Shown here piece after piece: positions 16,665-20,000 of a stretch of DNA of 20,000 nt (positions are counted from its first letter, which is position 1; every line of letters begins with the position of its first letter). The notes beneath the pieces were generated by a model. The model did no database searches, had not been told where the DNA came from, and saw only the letters and a list, made by a program, of their open reading frames with translations. This DNA is from Roseovarius sp. SCSIO 43702. GTDB lineage: Bacteria; Pseudomonadota; Alphaproteobacteria; Rhodobacterales; Rhodobacteraceae. The translations under genes and the position numbers were made by a program. The DNA lies in the NCBI RefSeq assembly GCF_019599045.1, contig NZ_CP080623.1, forward strand, positions 1 through 20,000, in the 5' to 3' direction.

Positions 16665-16783
16665 CCGAGAAAGACCTCTGAATTCCAAGTCAGCACACAA
16701 GGTGTGTATGCTTCCGATCAGTTTCAGCACGCTCGCCTGTGCCACGTTGGCACATGCGAAGTCTGGCTTCTACTGGATCAAAT
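16665..16783 (-). other. 23S to 5S internal spacer
   Basis: About 119 bases with three foldable parts: the 5S-flanking arm (16671-16681), CACAC/GTGTG around 16694-16706, and a perfect 7-bp hairpin TGTGCCA/TGGCACA (16738-16754). These are ordinary rRNA-precursor processing structures. Confidence 0.6.
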
Positions 16784-17204
16784 CAAGCCTATCGGACAAT
16801 TAGTACCGGTCAACTGAACGCATTGCTGCGCTTACATCTCCGGCCTATCGACGTGGTGGTCTACCACGGTCCTCAGGGATACCTTGTTTTGAGGGGGGCT
16901 TCCCGCTTAGATGCCTTCAGCGGTTATCCTTTCCGATCATAGCTACCCAGCACTGCCGTTGGCACGACAACTGGTCCACCAGTGGATCGTTCACCCCGGT
17001 CCTCTCGTACTAGGGGCAACTCCTCTCAAGTATCCTACACCCACGGCAGATAGGGACCGAACTGTCTCACGACGTTCTAAACCCAGCTCACGTACCTCTT
17101 TAAACGGCGAACAGCCGTACCCTTGGGACCTGCTCCAGCCCCAGGATGAGATGAGCCGACATCGAGGTGCCAAACACTGCCGTCGATATGGACTCTTGGG
17201 CAGT

Positions 17205-17258
<54 letters not shown>

Positions 17259-17395
17259 TCGGGACCACCGGATCACTATGGCCGTCTTTCGACTCTGCTC
17301 GACTTGTCAGTCTCGCAGTCAGGCTGGCTTCTGCCATTGCACTCAACGAGCGATTTCCGACCGCTCTGAGCCAACCTTCGCGCGCCTCCGTTACC

Positions 17396-17431
<36 letters not shown>

Positions 17432-17686
17432 ACGCAGGGTCCCGGATCCGGATAACGGACCGCGGTTAGACTTCAAGCAAAACAAGAGTGGTATCTCAAG
17501 GGCGGCTCCACAGAGACTGGCGTCCCTGCTTCAAAGCCTACCACCTATCCTGCACAAGTTGTGCCTGAAGCCAGTGCGAAGCTGTAGTAAAGGTGCACGG
17601 GGTCTTTCCGTCTAACCGCGGGAAGCCTGCATCTTGACAGGCAATTCAATTTCGCTGAGTCGATGTTGGAGACAGCGGGGAAGTCG

Positions 17687-17769
<83 letters not shown>

Positions 17770-18503
17770 TGGGCTTCAATTCAGAGCTCTCACCCCTCCT
17801 TTTAACCTTCAGGCACCGGGCAGGCGTCAGACCCTATACGTCGTCTTGCGACTTCGCAGAGCCCTGTGTTTTTAGTAAACAGTCGCCACCCCCTGGTTTG
17901 TGCCCCCAGCCAATACTTGCGTAGAAACTGGGCCTCCTTCTCGCGAACTTACGGAGGTATTTTGCCGAGTTCCTTCAACATCGTTCTCTCAAGCGCCTTG
18001 GTATTCTCTACCAGTCCACCTGTGTCGGTTTAGGGTACGATCTCATGATGGAGCTATTTCCAGGGACTGATTAACGGCCAACCCAATCCAATAAGGGCTG
18101 ACAATCTTCACAATCCGTCACTTCCATCTGGCCCAGGAATATTAACCTGGTTCCCATCGACTACGCCTTTCGGCCTCGCCTTAGGGGTCGGCTTACCCTG
18201 CTCAGATTAGCTTTAAGCAGGAACCCTTGGACTTTCGGCGACAGTGTCTCTCACACTGTTTGTCGCTACTCATGTCATCATTCTCACTAGTGATCTCTCC
18301 ACCGGATGGCTCACGCCCCGGCTTCATCGAAAGCCTCTCTCCTCCAATGCAGGCGAACCCGCTAAGGAGGAACGAGACTATGTCACACTACGCTCTGCTA
18401 CCAGTGCATACGCACTCCTCGGCTTCGGCTCATGGCTTGAGCCCCGTTACATCTTCGCCGCAGGACAACTTGTTTAGACCAGTGAGCTGTTACGCTATCT
18501 TTA

Positions 18504-18534
<31 letters not shown>

Positions 18535-19036
18535 TTGTTTTGGTCGTCCCACCTGCTTTCCCACTTAGCCATGAATTGGGGGCCTTAGCCGGAGGTCAGG
18601 GTTGTTTCCCTCTCCACTACGGACGTTAGCATCCGCAGTGTGTCTGCCATCTAGTACTTCTCGGTATTCGGAGTTTGGTTAGGATCAGTAAGCCTGTGGG
18701 GCCCCATTACCCATCCAGTGCTCTACCCCCGAGGGTATTCGGATGACGCTCTACCTAAATAGATTTCGCAGAGAACCAGCTATCTCCGAGTTTGATTGGC
18801 CTTTCACCCCTAGGCACAGCTCATCCCGATCCTTTTCAACGGATGTGGGTTCGGTCCTCCATTGAGTGTTACCTCAACTTCAACCTGGCCATGCCTAGAT
18901 CACTCGGTTTCGGGTCTGATCCATCTAACTCATTCGCCCTATTAAGACTCGCTTTCGCTGCGCCTACACCTAACGGCTTAAGCTTGCTAGATAGACCAAG
19001 TCGATGACCCATTATACAAAAGGTACGCCGTCACAA

Positions 19037-19057
19037 GACTGGACACTAATAACAATC
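19037..19057 (+). repeat. IVS terminal inverted repeat, 3' arm in rRNA sense
   Basis: This 21-bp arm begins GACTGGAC and ends GACAATC-like (AACAATC). Reverse-complemented, it matches 19635-19655 at 19 of 21 positions: one mismatch is A/T and the other would be a G-U pair in RNA. The stop codon of the internal ORF (19058-19056) overlaps its inner end by two bases. Confidence 0.92.
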
Positions 19058-19592
19058 ACTTGGTTGGGATCGACACCCGAAACTGCACGGTCTCGAGGCC
19101 CGGGTTGCTGCTGTAGATCCCCGCGTTCGAGCGGTGATCCACCGACAGGCCCATGCGGATCCCGCTTCGGTTGGTGTAACCGACCTCGATACCCGATCTG
19201 AACTGGATCGGTCCGCCCAGCCCGACATCGCCGCCCTTCGAGTAAAGTCCGGGCATCGCGTGGAATTGTGCGTACCACCGTTCATTCGGTGTCGTGTATG
19301 TCGTTGTATTGCCGAGCCCGATCCAGAACCCGCCGTCTTCGGTGATCGAAGCGCCGTAGGTGAACTGAAAAGGCCCGCGTGCCATCGAGGTCTGCCGCCG
19401 CAGGTAAATCTCTTCACCTATGGTGCCATCCTGGAAGACAACATCGCCGATCGAGGCCGCGAAATACGGCTGACGCTCGTTCTTCGCGAGGCACCCTTCG
19501 TTCGGACAGTGGTTCACGCCCATGTTGATGAGCCCGAGAACCAATCCGATAACGGCAAAGGTGCCATCCGTGGCGATTGCAATATCAGACAT
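19056..19592 (-). CDS. PagL-like lipid A 3-O-deacylase within 23S rRNA IVS
   Basis: A 178-aa intact ORF resembling acyloxyacyl hydrolases of the PagL family, outer-membrane barrels that remove the 3-O acyl chain of lipid A. The catalytic signature is visible near the C-terminus: H153 and S155 in DHRSNAG, then E167 in NPGLETVQ. The spacing (2 and 12) equals that of H126, S128 and E140 in Pseudomonas PagL. The alternating pattern from about 43 to the end (FQFTYGASI, FWIGLG, GIEVGYT, GIRMGLSVD, QFRVSIP) fits beta strands. Residues 12-27 are hydrophobic, but the N-terminus is acidic with no basic n-region, so export is uncertain; C29 and C34 follow. GGGAG lies 9 nt before the ATG, with an in-frame TAG 30 bases before the start codon. 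Codon use is host-like (GC-rich third positions), so the frame is probably under selection. Translation would have to occur on the rRNA precursor or the excised IVS. Confidence 0.8.
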   Translation of the reverse strand: MSDIAIATDGTFAVIGLVLGLINMGVNHCPNEGCLAKNERQPYFAASIGDVVFQDGTIGEEIYLRRQTSMARGPFQFTYGASITEDGGFWIGLGNTTTYTTPNERWYAQFHAMPGLYSKGGDVGLGGPIQFRSGIEVGYTNRSGIRMGLSVDHRSNAGIYSSNPGLETVQFRVSIPTK

Positions 19593-19601
19593 TCGATCAT
19601 G

Positions 19602-19624
19602 CTCCCGTTCAGGTCCTCCGACCT
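19602..19624 (-). promoter_or_regulatory. Ribosome site and small hairpin before the IVS ORF
   Basis: In the rRNA sense, AGGTC-GGAG-GACCT forms a 5-bp hairpin (19624-19611) with GGAG in the loop, followed by the likely ribosome site GGGAG (19606-19602), 9 nt before the ATG. The hairpin lies between the IVS closing stem and the start codon and could affect ribosome loading; that is inferred. Confidence 0.5.
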
Positions 19625-19634
19625 AAATGAAGCA

Positions 19635-19655
19635 GATTGTCATTAGAGTCCAGTC
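19635..19655 (-). repeat. IVS terminal inverted repeat, 5' arm in rRNA sense
   Basis: The partner of 19037-19057, reading GATTGTCATTAGAGTCCAG and two further bases on the plus strand. It lies directly against the helix-25 flank AAGCTCCGACTG. Confidence 0.92.
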
Positions 19656-20000
19656 AAGCTCCGACTGATTGTAGGCGTCCGGTTTCAGGTACTGTTTCAC
19701 TCCCCTCGTCGGGGTGCTTTTCACCTTTCCCTCACGGTACTGGTTCGCTATCGGTCAGTAAGGAGTACTTAGCCTTCGAAGGTGGTCCTCCGATCTTCAG
19801 ACAGGATTTCACGTGTCCCGCCCTACTTAATACGTCCAATCATGCTTCATATACGGGGCTGTCACCCTCTATGGCCGCGCTTCCCAACGCGTTCTATTCA
19901 CAATCATGGCTCGGCTGGTCCCCGTTCGCTCGCCGCTACTAGGGAAGTATCAATTGATGTCCTTTCCTCCGGGTACTTAGATGTTTCAGTTCTCCGGGTT

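Larger units (their letters stand above)
19037..19655 (-). other. Large 23S rRNA intervening sequence (helix 25) carrying an ORF
   Basis: Comparing the flanks with normal 23S text (GGTACGCCGTCAC on one side and CTCCGACTG on the other) places this insertion exactly at the helix-25 hairpin, one of the two classic IVS sites in enteric bacteria. Its ends are a 21-bp inverted repeat with only two non-Watson-Crick positions, so the transcript would fold into a long closing stem suited to RNase III excision. The direct repeat CAAG flanks it (19034-19037 and 19655-19658), overlapping the outermost repeat base. The inside is nearly filled by a 178-aa ORF in the rRNA direction. Ordinary helix-25 IVSs are about a hundred bases with no ORF, or carry the small IVS (S23) protein; this is neither. 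Confidence 0.9.

Noticed and set aside
19046..19646. Alternative frames in the IVS (123 aa minus, 170 aa plus)
   Set aside because: Only the 178-aa frame has a ribosome site, a family signature and a fit to the repeat ends; the others are shadows of it.
19037..19655. IVS as an assembly chimera
   Set aside because: The insert sits exactly at a known IVS site and has matched inverted ends and direct repeats, which a random join would not give. Read-level confirmation is still needed.
19037..19655. Group I or group II self-splicing intron
   Set aside because: No intron core motifs, LAGLIDADG, GIY-YIG or reverse-transcriptase sequence is seen; the ends pair directly, as in an RNase III-processed IVS.

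Overview
The window looks like chromosome from an alphaproteobacterium of the Rhodobacterales (Roseobacter/Rhodobacter type). The signs are high GC, tail genes of the gene-transfer-agent (GTA) type, DUF2793, TAXI-TRAP transport, and an rRNA operon that ends 23S-5S-tRNA-fMet. The assignment is inferred from gene content and rRNA text; no search was run.

Layout. (1) About 1-7923, plus strand: the distal end of a prophage or GTA-like late operon. It holds a DUF2163 tail protein, an NlpC/P60 peptidase, a 1328-aa TIM-barrel tail-tip protein, a DUF2793/C1q-like fibre, and then a compact lysis module: a one-helix coiled-coil protein that may be a holin, an M15 peptidase endolysin, an Rz-like inner spanin, and an Rz1-like lipoprotein partly nested in it in another frame. 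Structural genes upstream lie outside the window. (2) 7924-8360: noncoding, rich in inverted and direct repeats. (3) 8361-15317: a transport and catabolism locus. gntR, a TAXI solute-binding protein and a fused TRAP permease run on the minus strand; two different FAD-dependent amine/amino-acid-type oxidoreductases run divergently on the plus strand. Palindromes in the shared promoter are candidate GntR operators. A plausible reading is that the TAXI-TRAP system imports an amino compound that the flavoenzymes oxidise; the substrate is unknown. (4) 15505-16233: an unrecognised minus-strand gene. (5) 16338-20000, minus strand: the 3' part of an rRNA operon: terminator, tRNA-fMet, 5S rRNA and most of the 23S rRNA, whose 5' end lies outside.

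The standout feature is inside the 23S gene. Its helix-25 region is interrupted by a 619-bp insertion (19037-19655) closed by a near-perfect 21-bp terminal inverted repeat and flanked by the direct repeat CAAG. It has the architecture of an rRNA intervening sequence (IVS) removed by RNase III. Unlike ordinary short IVSs, it is almost filled by an intact 178-aa ORF on the rRNA strand that resembles PagL-type lipid A 3-O-deacylases, with the His-x-Ser and Glu catalytic residues at the family spacing. An outer-membrane lipid-modifying enzyme gene carried inside rRNA, and transcribed from the rRNA promoters, would be a highly unusual arrangement.
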